Origin: a virus
Strand: one strand, 5' to 3'
Length of the DNA: 40,739 bases
Virus record (IMG/VR): IMGVR_UViG_3300025122_005358
Coordinates: 1-40,739 of that record
Below are positions 17,365 through 24,632 of the stretch, piece by piece. The notes beneath the pieces were generated by a model. The model made no database searches, was not told the DNA's origin, and saw only the letters and a list, made by a program, of their open reading frames with translations. The position numbers were made by a program, and so were the translations under genes. Every line of letters starts with the position of its first letter. Positions within the stretch are counted from its first letter, which is position 1.

Positions 17365-19034
17365 TACTTGGTCATCCCCACCTTGCTCAACATGTTACTT
17401 AAATTACCTTTAATTTGGCTGAACTTGCTAACGCTCGCGGCAAGCGGCACGCCTGTCGGGCCGGAGGGGCCTAAGTGGGTGTGGGTCTTGAGCTCGTCAA
17501 GGATCTCCTCGAGCAGTCCCTTGAGCTCGGAGCCCATGACGAGGGGTTCCGTGGCCCCGTCACCTATGTAGACCTGATCCCCCTCACCGTTACCGTTCTC
17601 ATTTCCCGACCCGATGACGATCGTGGGGCCGTCGATGTACACCGACCCGTCCGGGCCTATCTGAATCATGCCGCGGCCCCTTCCGTCGACCGAGGAATGA
17701 TCCTCATCAGTTTCGCCCTCCTTGATTATTCTTATGCTACCGTCTTCGCTGTCGTTGTGTCGGGCTATTATCCTAATCTCGTTGGATTTGACTACGATGT
17801 AAGGTGCGTCCATGACGTCATCTTTCTCGGCCCACTGCGGGAACGAGTATCCGTCGCTGTCCTTCGCGAAGTTCTTGTCACCGTTGGTCTTCATCGAGAT
17901 GTAGATTCGACTGGCGTCGTTCGTGAAGTTGAGATCTCCCTCGGCTTCGTTGATCTCTACAGGCGATGCTTTGAGCTGCGGGGCTTTATCAATTTCGTTG
18001 TACCCCCTGGTGGTCTTGATGATTGCGGCCTCCGTCTCGCCCGTGGAGGGTTGATCAGTATCCGAGTAACCCTGAAGACCCCTGGCTCTTCCCGCGACGA
18101 GGTCTATCGTCCCGGCAAAGTTTCCTGCTCCCGCAAAAACTTCGGTCTGATCTTCGGCCGGTCTTCCCTTGGTAAAACCGTCTTCTTGAACTGATGCTGC
18201 CGATGTCCGGTCCTCTCCCAGCCACACCAGTGTATTGTTAGACCCCTGCAGGACGAGGTCCCCGGGCCTCTTTGTGAACCGGGGGACGGGCTCGTAGGTG
18301 ATCATGTTGTTTGCTGACGCCTTTGATTCTAGGATGGCGTAACTGTTGTTCCCGGGAAGGGTCAGCCCACTGAGAAGGTTGTTACCGTTAGGGAACCCCA
18401 CCTCCCCGGAGTCACTGTACATTGCGTAATCCTGACCTGACGTCGCCGTGGAGGCGGCCGCTGCTACAGCGCCGCCGGCTGTCATGGCCGCGGTAATGGA
18501 GGCGTTGTACGTGTCGATGGTTCCGGGAGTTCCGGAAGGATCTAGCACCCTGTCTCCCCTAAACTTCCTGTCGTCATGAGTGTAGTTGATGTCGTCGACC
18601 TCTCCAACCGAACTGATCCTGCAGATCCAGTAACCTGGTGACGCGTCGGCTGGAAACTCCCCATTTTCATTAAAGACCCAGACCTGCTCTCCTATCTTAA
18701 CAGGAAGACCAAGGTGGGGTGGAAAAAATGGGTAAAATGCAAACTCTTTTGAAAAAGACTTTGACGCCGCGCCCAAAACTTTTGCGATAATCGTATTCCT
18801 AGGACAGTCGAGCAAAAAACCCTTAGCATTTTTGGAAGTTACCCTGTGGACCCGGGCCATCTTGTCCATGTCAAAAGATTTTGAATTGTGGATCACCTCG
18901 GTGACGACGGCCCTGAAGAAAAACTGTAGGCTGTCACCTGCCTCAACTTTCCGCATTACCTCCCCGAGATCGCGGCGACCTCGCTGGACTTTTCTACCGG
19001 CGGATGTAGGAAGGGTGTTTCTTTTATACGCCAT
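17364..19034 (-). CDS. Baseplate hub/spike protein with OB-fold, gp5/gpV-like, 556 aa
   Basis: This is probably the central spike/hub protein of the contractile tail. Residues of about 55-155 have the OB-fold pattern of gp5/gpV N-terminal domains, with a MARVHRV start, then FYPFFPPHLGLPVKIGEQVW and PGYWICRISSV. The C-terminal part has repeated short beta-strands with Gly turns (MIQIGPDGSVYIDGPTIVIG), as in spike beta-helices, and then ELKTHTHLGPSGPTGVP, an H-x-H...P-x-G ending typical of phage baseplate spike/assembly proteins. I see no lysozyme domain (no E-x8-D-x5-T type motif), unlike T4 gp5. The start ATG directly follows the stop of the 127-residue gene. It is strikingly GC-rich: one 60-base line in its C-terminal part counts 38 G+C. 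Confidence 0.83.
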   Translation of the reverse strand: MAYKRNTLPTSAGRKVQRGRRDLGEVMRKVEAGDSLQFFFRAVVTEVIHNSKSFDMDKMARVHRVTSKNAKGFLLDCPRNTIIAKVLGAASKSFSKEFAFYPFFPPHLGLPVKIGEQVWVFNENGEFPADASPGYWICRISSVGEVDDINYTHDDRKFRGDRVLDPSGTPGTIDTYNASITAAMTAGGAVAAAASTATSGQDYAMYSDSGEVGFPNGNNLLSGLTLPGNNSYAILESKASANNMITYEPVPRFTKRPGDLVLQGSNNTLVWLGEDRTSAASVQEDGFTKGRPAEDQTEVFAGAGNFAGTIDLVAGRARGLQGYSDTDQPSTGETEAAIIKTTRGYNEIDKAPQLKASPVEINEAEGDLNFTNDASRIYISMKTNGDKNFAKDSDGYSFPQWAEKDDVMDAPYIVVKSNEIRIIARHNDSEDGSIRIIKEGETDEDHSSVDGRGRGMIQIGPDGSVYIDGPTIVIGSGNENGNGEGDQVYIGDGATEPLVMGSELKGLLEEILDELKTHTHLGPSGPTGVPLAASVSKFSQIKGNLSNMLSKVGMTK

Positions 19035-19418
19035 CTAGTTTCCCGTCTCCCTAGCGATGCTTTCAAGGATGTCATTGGGATCAACCTTGTCTTCTTGTCT
19101 TTGAACCCTTTCGATAATCTCAGCTAGCCTTATTATCTGGTCGTTGGACTTACACATCCTCTCCAGGTATTTAGACATTTGCATACCGTACAAACCATGC
19201 TTCTCAGGAGAGCCTTTAATATCCTTATAAAGATCTGTGTAGAGCATGCTAGCCCTCTCTCGGTCCAAGACAGAATTTTCATAAACTTCTATCCAAAGGG
19301 ACTTACATTTATCATCCAAGTTATCAATGTTCTCAAGTATGTGTTTAAAATCCTGGACCTTTTTTTCAGACTTCGCTAACTCCTCTGATTTCTCAAAAAA
19401 TTTGGAATTCTTCGTCAT
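19035..19418 (-). CDS. Helical 127-aa protein next to the late sigma gene
   Basis: This is an acidic/basic, almost entirely helical small protein. Conserved-looking stretches are CKSLWIEVYENSVLDRERAS, then YTDLYKD, HGLYGMQMSKYLERMCKSND and QIIRLAEII. I recall similar proteins as conserved but unnamed in marine T4-like phages. The gene starts inside the 3' end of the sigma-factor gene (26-base overlap), and its stop abuts the hub start, so it is translated from the same message. The pairing with a gp55-like sigma makes a gp33-like late-transcription co-activator one possibility. A small terminase-like or chaperone role is equally open. No motif decides. Confidence 0.72.
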   Translation of the reverse strand: MTKNSKFFEKSEELAKSEKKVQDFKHILENIDNLDDKCKSLWIEVYENSVLDRERASMLYTDLYKDIKGSPEKHGLYGMQMSKYLERMCKSNDQIIRLAEIIERVQRQEDKVDPNDILESIARETGN

Positions 19419-20127
19419 TTTTTAACTCCCTGTACTTCTTTTTTATGGACGAAACGGATACGGCCAATTGTTTTGGAGTCAATCCGGTCATCTCCCTAAG
19501 GTAGAAAAAAACCGCCCTCTTGTTTAAGAAATCGATGTCGTCCACATTTTCGAAGATCCAGATTATGGAATCTATGCACGAAATCTCATTCTCGTTTTTA
19601 AGGTTGGACTTGATCTCTAACAAAACTTTTTTAATCGACTTCTTAACTTCTATTCTCTTGACCATGGAGTCAGGAGAAGGTGAGATTTGGAAGGTCTCTA
19701 TTATATACTTATCTCTTTTTCCAAGTTTTGAAAGGTCACTCATACTAACTATTTTTTTAAGATTCTTGGCGCGCTTCTTCGATCTTATGATCAACCAGTT
19801 CTTAGCGACCACATTGAAGTATGAGAACGCCTTTGTCCCTCTTTTTGGATCCCACTTGTGCAAAGTCTCGTATAAAAAGGAGACACAGTCATTCTTAAGG
19901 TCGATAAATGACGCATGTCCGCTCTTAAAGTCGTAAATAAAAATGAGATTTTCAACTAGTTTATCAAATGCAGGAAGAATCTGTTCAGAATAAATCTTGT
20001 TCTTCTCATCAACATCTTCAGTTACTTGAAATACCTCAATACTTTTTTGAGTGTTCTCGTCAAAGTATAATTTTCTAGGAGTTCCTTTTTTCCTTCTAAC
20101 AATCTTTTTTTTTGTCTTAGGTAGCAC
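19393..20127 (-). CDS. RNA polymerase sigma factor for late transcription, gp55-like
   Basis: This protein is predicted to redirect host RNA polymerase to phage late promoters. The core (about residues 50-125) contains FDKLVENLIFIY, then LKNDCVSFLYETLHKWDPKR, GTKAFSYFNVVAKNWLII and RSKKRAKN. This is the sigma region-2 pattern of T4 gp55-type factors, with the aromatic-rich FSYFNVVAKNWL helix matching the -10 recognition/melting segment. The C-terminal part (from about 190) has MTGLTPKQLAVSVSSIKKKY, a helix-turn-helix-like element. The first 20 residues are very basic. At 244 residues it is longer than T4 gp55 (185). The start is GTG, with GAGG about 12 bases upstream and no earlier alternative. 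It lies directly upstream of the baseplate genes it would be expected to activate. Confidence 0.88.
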   Translation of the reverse strand: MLPKTKKKIVRRKKGTPRKLYFDENTQKSIEVFQVTEDVDEKNKIYSEQILPAFDKLVENLIFIYDFKSGHASFIDLKNDCVSFLYETLHKWDPKRGTKAFSYFNVVAKNWLIIRSKKRAKNLKKIVSMSDLSKLGKRDKYIIETFQISPSPDSMVKRIEVKKSIKKVLLEIKSNLKNENEISCIDSIIWIFENVDDIDFLNKRAVFFYLREMTGLTPKQLAVSVSSIKKKYRELKNDEEFQIF

Positions 20128-20130
20128 AGG

Positions 20131-20436
20131 TCAGTTTTCCTCTACTTCTATACTAACTTGACCTAACGAAATTTTTTCAGCGACATCTAGGATTGAACTT
20201 CTGGATCTTTCAATTATCTGTAACGCCTTTCTAATCTCTGTACTATCAAAAAAGACAGGAGTTTCTAATATGGACATCATATCGTCCTGAGATTTGTTTA
20301 AAATATTTATAGATTCATCGATAGCATCTTCCATCCTAAAAACAATTCGAACAAACCTGATCAAATAAAAGGACAATACGCCCGTTAAAAGAAACAATAC
20401 GATGGTTAAAATTAATAAAAAGTTAAACACGGTCAC
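20131..20436 (-). CDS. Small membrane-anchored protein with coiled-coil tail, 101 aa
   Basis: Residues 5-27 (FNFLLILTIVLFLLTGVLSF onward) form one strong transmembrane helix, followed by a basic residue pair, then an amphipathic helical region (residues 34-85, MEDAIDESINILNKSQDDMM) with heptad-like spacing, and an acidic end. It is probably anchored in the host inner membrane, with most of the chain on one side. No family is recognised. The start is GTG, inside the last codons of the glycosyltransferase gene (14-base overlap), and the stop is three bases before the sigma start, so it bridges the glycan island and the late sigma gene. Possible roles are a spanin-like or holin-associated role or a superinfection role, but the sequence favours none. 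Confidence 0.72.
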   Translation of the reverse strand: MTVFNFLLILTIVLFLLTGVLSFYLIRFVRIVFRMEDAIDESINILNKSQDDMMSILETPVFFDSTEIRKALQIIERSRSSILDVAEKISLGQVSIEVEEN

Positions 20437-21583
20437 CTAGAACCCTGTCATAGTGACTACAAATTTTTTCAAAAGAAAACTTGTCACGAATTTCTACCGA
20501 TAGGTTTTTAGACCATTCTTTAGGTATCGTGCTGGACTTTCTAAACTTTTTAATTTTTTTCTTAAAGTCACGCTCAGAAGGTTCCGCCCAACGTGAGGAC
20601 TTCATAAAAATTTGATTATCTATATGTCGATCTGGAAGGTCGGACAGGGTGTAGGATACCGGTATAAATCTTCCTAGATTTAAAAAGTCCAGGTGTCCGG
20701 ACCAGTCGGTTGCGATCACAGGTAATCCGCTAGCCGCGGCCTCTAAAATAGGAAGACCAAAACCCTCTCCTCTTGTTAAAGAGACTAGGCACTTTATGTC
20801 CGGGTGCTTATAAAGAGATGCCATTTCTTGATCGGTCATCTCTCCATGTAAAAGATAAACTTTAGGAAATCTCTTTCTACCTACTTGGTTAAGTATGCTA
20901 GATAAGTTGTGTCGTGTAACAATCCTATCAATCTTTGTTCCTCTACCAGAGTTGGTCTTAATAATGATCCCTACATCAGACTCTCCTTGGAAGGCCTCAT
21001 AAATCCACTTAATGGTGTTTCCTAGATTTTTTCTATCACATGTAGAATCACTTGCAGTAATTTGGCCAACGATTAAAAAATTAAACTTAGTTTTAAAATC
21101 TATATTTAGCGGTTCAATGTCATCTTTTAAAATTTCATCTATAAAAGATTCAGGTACAACTTCGATCCTAGTGGTCAATTCTCCAGATGATTCAAGGCAT
21201 TTTTTAGCATGGTTCGATGGAACAATGACCAGATCCATTAGATTACATTGATCAACCCACGAAGGGTTACAAATGTCTGTCTCAACAACAGCAGAAGCCC
21301 CTACGTTAAACTTAGCAAGATTTGGATCCCATTCATTTGGAAGCTGGACCTGGATAGAAACGTCAAAATTTTTATCATCTACGGAGGTTGATTTTTCCAT
21401 CATTTTCCCAGTAAGGCCAGAATGCCTATCTGGGTTTAGGATCCACGGGGTCATTCCCCATGGGACTGGTTGGATTGTTAGGTCAACATCCTTAGATAAA
21501 AGCCACCTGGCAATTTGCCTGGAGTGTACTCCATACCCTGAACTTGTAAGAACTGGAGCTCTTAGAATCACACTTTTTTCCAC
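20423..21583 (-). CDS. Glycosyltransferase, GT-B fold, GT4-like, 386 aa
   Basis: The protein transfers a sugar from a nucleotide sugar; donor and acceptor cannot be named. The N-terminal Rossmann half carries a glycine-rich loop (LTSSGYGVHSRQIA, residues 12-25) and the C-terminal half has the retaining GT4 signature TRGEGFGLPILEAAASGLPV, with E273 and E281 in E-x7-E spacing, then ATDWSGH. The length is normal for GT4. The start is GTG, adjacent to the stop of the neighbouring glycosyltransferase, with GGAG seven bases upstream. It is the last gene of the glycan island and runs into the membrane-protein and sigma genes. It is a paralogue in fold of the 412-residue protein upstream, but the sequences are quite different. 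Confidence 0.88.
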   Translation of the reverse strand: MEKSVILRAPVLTSSGYGVHSRQIARWLLSKDVDLTIQPVPWGMTPWILNPDRHSGLTGKMMEKSTSVDDKNFDVSIQVQLPNEWDPNLAKFNVGASAVVETDICNPSWVDQCNLMDLVIVPSNHAKKCLESSGELTTRIEVVPESFIDEILKDDIEPLNIDFKTKFNFLIVGQITASDSTCDRKNLGNTIKWIYEAFQGESDVGIIIKTNSGRGTKIDRIVTRHNLSSILNQVGRKRFPKVYLLHGEMTDQEMASLYKHPDIKCLVSLTRGEGFGLPILEAAASGLPVIATDWSGHLDFLNLGRFIPVSYTLSDLPDRHIDNQIFMKSSRWAEPSERDFKKKIKKFRKSSTIPKEWSKNLSVEIRDKFSFEKICSHYDRVLGDRV

Positions 21584-22822
21584 TTAAATCTCCAAAAAAT
21601 CCCACGAAGAATATCGGTCTCTCCACGTGTCTATCGTATATTCAAGGGTCTTGTCCCAATCCTTAATCGTGTTTTCTATGTTAAATTCTGAAAGAGCATA
21701 AGCGCGCGCCTTTTTTCCTAGTTTTTTCCGACCATCAGGTCCGAGGTCATATAGCTTTAGAAAGGCGCTAGACAAGTTTTCATTTGTCACATGGTCTTCA
21801 TAGATGTACGGAACCATTTGGCTTCCTACCAGGTTTCTAACATCCGGATCAAGAGCGATTCCATTTTCAGATCCATCCCTGTGATCAACCACCTGCCTGG
21901 TCAACCCTCCTGTTTTTAAGGCGATTATGGGCTTTCCCGATTGCATGGCTTCAAGTGTCGACAGACCAAACCCCTCATTACACGCAATATTGACACAAAA
22001 ATCACAGGCGTTGTAAAGCCTGTTCATCTGTTCGAACTCAAGCCTATCTGTCGAAAATATAACATTTTTTTCAATCTTCAGGTACTCAATAACCTTCAAT
22101 AGATTGGGCCCCTCCTGATCAAGAGGATCTGTGTGCATGATAAGCGTTGCTTTTCTATGGCCGTGCTTTTCTTCAAGGTCGTCTAAAAACATTTTCCACG
22201 AAACTAAAGTATCTCCTGGCATCTTTCTTCTAGCGTTTCTGTTTACCCAGATCCCAACAAAGTGGTCAAAATTTTCCCCTAAAATATTCTTCTTATTAGG
22301 AATAATATCTTTCTCATCTAGAGGGAAGAAAACATCTTGAGGAAGAGCGTGGGGTATAAAGTTAGTCTTTTCAGGAAATTGTTCGTTAACTAGTTCATAA
22401 GTTTTATGAGAGTGACAATTTACAAGATCTGTTGATTCGTAAAGAACCCTGTTGAAATCGGGCCACGGATCGTTATCCCAAACGTGCCAATAGACAATTG
22501 GACAGAACTGGTGAATCTCCTCCTCCATCTCCCAAACCCATATAAAAAACCTAGGATCGGTAAAAAGAAAGAGGGCGTCAGGTTTTTCAGTAGCTAAAGC
22601 TAGTCTAAGCATGTCAGGATTTCCAAAACCATCAATTGGCTTTACAACAAAATCCTCGTTCACCACGTGTAAATCATAGTTCCCATGTTTTATGGCTGCT
22701 CCGAAACATCTAAAGCTATACTTCCCTGTTTCAACCAGGCCGTTTATTAGATACCGGGCTTGACATCCAACACCTGACGTTGAGAGAGGATGGTCAGATA
22801 GCATTAAAATCTTCTTCTTCAA
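21584..22822 (-). CDS. Glycosyltransferase, GT-B fold, GT4-like, 412 aa
   Basis: This is a cytoplasmic retaining glycosyltransferase by motif. The N terminus (ILMLSDHPLSTSGVGCQARY) is a Rossmann strand and donor-site glycine loop. The C-terminal half has CNEGFGLSTLEAMQSGKPII with E283 and E291 in E-x7-E spacing, followed by ALKTGGLTRQVVD. The middle is Trp/His-rich (YWHVWDNDPWPDFNRVLYES), which I associate with a subgroup common in large aquatic phages. The start is TTG: AAGGAG lies 11 bases upstream, and the only ATG nearby is out of frame and stops after a few codons. It follows a 56-base AT-rich spacer, one of the few gaps in this island, so a new transcript may start here. Confidence 0.88.
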   Translation of the reverse strand: MKKKILMLSDHPLSTSGVGCQARYLINGLVETGKYSFRCFGAAIKHGNYDLHVVNEDFVVKPIDGFGNPDMLRLALATEKPDALFLFTDPRFFIWVWEMEEEIHQFCPIVYWHVWDNDPWPDFNRVLYESTDLVNCHSHKTYELVNEQFPEKTNFIPHALPQDVFFPLDEKDIIPNKKNILGENFDHFVGIWVNRNARRKMPGDTLVSWKMFLDDLEEKHGHRKATLIMHTDPLDQEGPNLLKVIEYLKIEKNVIFSTDRLEFEQMNRLYNACDFCVNIACNEGFGLSTLEAMQSGKPIIALKTGGLTRQVVDHRDGSENGIALDPDVRNLVGSQMVPYIYEDHVTNENLSSAFLKLYDLGPDGRKKLGKKARAYALSEFNIENTIKDWDKTLEYTIDTWRDRYSSWDFLEI

Positions 22823-22878
22823 CTTACAAACATCTCCTTATGTAAGACTTATAATAACCTATAAATTATAATCGTTAA
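22823..22878 (-). promoter_or_regulatory. AT-rich spacer with promoter-like TATAAT
   Basis: The 56-base gap after the nuclease gene contains, on the minus strand, TATAAT at 22870-22865 and a second TTATTATAAG about 10 bases later, then AAGGAG (22839-22834) before the TTG start of the glycosyltransferase. The bases about 17 upstream of TATAAT match a sigma-70 -35 box poorly. The region also resembles, without matching fully, a T4-type late TATAAATA element. It is offered as a candidate promoter only. Confidence 0.3.
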
Positions 22879-23661
22879 CTACGTACAGTCAGACGTGTCT
22901 TTAAATTCGCAATACTTGCATGAAAGCCTGTTCTTTAAAAAGACGCCTTTTTTGACCGACTTAATCATGTTATCAACTATTTTTAAAGATTTAGTCCTAG
23001 ACTTAGGTCCAACAGAAACTGTTACAAGTTCACACCTTTTTCCATCTTTAGCGGATCTCTTGAGAAGGACAAATCCAGTTCGAACTTGACTCTCCGGTAT
23101 GTTGTGTTTTTTAGACCAGAACACTTTATAAAGCCTGGGTTGTGATGAAACGATAAAATCTCTCTTCTTGAAAGGAGACCATCCCCACGAAGTTGTCTTC
23201 CAGTCTAAGATCCAATAGAGAAATTTTCCATTTTTACCAGGAACTTTTAAAATAGCGTCGATGAAACCTTTAAACTTAAGGTCATGATTATCAATAGATT
23301 CGAATAGTTGTTCCTCAGCATCGTAAGGTTCCCAACCAGGAAAAGTTTCATCTAGAAAACTAGGAACCTCAGAAAGGATTCTTTCAGCAGACTCACACCA
23401 AGACTCAACATCATCAAACCCGTTCTCTTTCCACTCTTTTCTAATCATGTTAACAGCTATCTCAGGTTTCATTTTCTTGGTCTTAATGAAAGATTCACAA
23501 GACTCATGGACAGCAGTTCCAAAAAAAGTATGGACATTTCCTTCAAACGTCCCCTTTTTTTCAATGTATAGAAGTTTGTGTCTCCACGGACACTCAGACC
23601 AGTTCTTTACTTCTGAGAACGAAACATGGCCTTTTCTAGTGGGAAAAATATTTTGTATCAC
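22879..23661 (-). CDS. PD-(D/E)XK nuclease with Cas4/AddB-type cysteines, 260 aa
   Basis: This is a predicted iron-sulfur single-strand exonuclease or recombination nuclease. Numbering from the chosen start, the catalytic motifs are G48-x3-H52-E53, D135 in KGFIDAI, D153-W-K155 in ILDWKT, and the Q174-x3-Y178 helix in SSQPRLYKV. Four cysteines are placed as in Cas4/AddB proteins: C24 in the first helix and C248-x2-C251-x7-C259 at the C terminus, a likely [4Fe-4S] site. I chose the GTG at 23661, which overlaps the TGA of the upstream epimerase (GTGA). A TTG at 23700 would add 13 residues. It is the only DNA-acting enzyme in the glycan island. The role is probably phage recombination or replication, and no cas1, cas2 or CRISPR is present. 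Confidence 0.88.
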   Translation of the reverse strand: MIQNIFPTRKGHVSFSEVKNWSECPWRHKLLYIEKKGTFEGNVHTFFGTAVHESCESFIKTKKMKPEIAVNMIRKEWKENGFDDVESWCESAERILSEVPSFLDETFPGWEPYDAEEQLFESIDNHDLKFKGFIDAILKVPGKNGKFLYWILDWKTTSWGWSPFKKRDFIVSSQPRLYKVFWSKKHNIPESQVRTGFVLLKRSAKDGKRCELVTVSVGPKSRTKSLKIVDNMIKSVKKGVFLKNRLSCKYCEFKDTSDCT

Positions 23662-24632
23662 AAGTTCCACCAATCTAAGGTTCTCTCCACACCGTCCCAA
23701 AACTCAACAATGGGTTCATACCCTACCTCTTTGGTAAATTTTGAAAAATCTCCCAGAGTGTGCATTATATCACCAGCTCTCCACGGAGCATCATGAACAT
23801 CAATGTTTTTAAATCTTTCTTTCATAAATTGTAAAATCTCCCTATTTGTAAAACTTTTCCCACAGCACACATTGTAACAATCACCGTTAAAACCCTTAGA
23901 AGACTGTGATGTTATCACGTTTGCATGAACAACATTTTCAACATAGCAAAGATCCCGGGTCTGACCGCCATCACCGTCACTTCGAAGAGTTGTTCCGTTC
24001 TTTGTGGCATGGCACCAAGCAGACAAAGCAGTCGAGTAAGAAGAACCTGCAAATTGACCAGGTCCAAACACGTTGAAGTATCTTAAGCATACGGTGTCTA
24101 GGTCATACAACTTAGAAAAGAGGGAACAGTAATCCTCGATCACACTTTTTTGTAACGCATACGGAGATCTTGGATCTTTCTTACAGAAACTTGGAGTTGG
24201 CATAAGTTCTGCAGTTCCGTAGACAGAAGAAGAGGAAGAAAAGATAAAACGGGAGACGTTATCAATACAAGACTCCAGAAGTTTTACAGTTTTTCCAACA
24301 TTGGTTTCGTTAGATTCATAGGGATGGTCAACAGAGTAAGGAACCCTGGGGATGGCGGCAACATGAAAGACCGTGTCGTATTTTTTGTTTTTAATCCTAG
24401 AGAGTGCTAGATAGTCATTGGCGAAATCTCCAAGAAAAAACTTCTTATATTCCTCTCCAGGAGAGTAATGACAATCGGAACGATCCACACGAAGAAATCC
24501 TAGATCCTGCACAAGGGACTCGTGCCCACTTGAAAGATCATCAATCATATCAACATCGTGACCGTCTTTAAGTAAACGACGACAAAGATTAGATCCTATA
24601 AATCCAGCACCTCCGGTGACTAAACATCTCAT
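23658..24632 (-). CDS. NAD-dependent nucleotide-sugar epimerase (SDR), 324 aa
   Basis: This is an extended short-chain dehydrogenase, most like UDP-hexose 4-epimerases (GalE/WbpP type). It has the Rossmann motif TGGAGFIGSNL (residues 6-16), the acidic cofactor residue in MIDDLSSGH, the catalytic Ser/Tyr/Lys set in FSSSSSVYG and Y158-ALQ-K162, and substrate-side LRYFNVFGPGQ. It would interconvert C4 epimers of a UDP-sugar, but reduction of a keto sugar is also possible. The ATG overlaps the TGA of the RmlB-like gene by four bases, and its own stop overlaps the nuclease start. The length is normal for the family. Confidence 0.85.
   Translation of the reverse strand: MRCLVTGGAGFIGSNLCRRLLKDGHDVDMIDDLSSGHESLVQDLGFLRVDRSDCHYSPGEEYKKFFLGDFANDYLALSRIKNKKYDTVFHVAAIPRVPYSVDHPYESNETNVGKTVKLLESCIDNVSRFIFSSSSSVYGTAELMPTPSFCKKDPRSPYALQKSVIEDYCSLFSKLYDLDTVCLRYFNVFGPGQFAGSSYSTALSAWCHATKNGTTLRSDGDGGQTRDLCYVENVVHANVITSQSSKGFNGDCYNVCCGKSFTNREILQFMKERFKNIDVHDAPWRAGDIMHTLGDFSKFTKEVGYEPIVEFWDGVERTLDWWNL

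Noticed and set aside
17475-18194. A 239-codon plus-strand open frame opposite the hub gene
   Set aside because: It lies wholly antisense to a well-supported hub/spike gene in GC-rich sequence, where stops are rare on the opposite strand; the translation has no recognisable motif.
22879-23661. CRISPR adaptation locus suggested by the Cas4-like protein
   Set aside because: No cas1, cas2 or repeat-spacer array is present anywhere in the window; stand-alone Cas4-like nucleases are common in phages.
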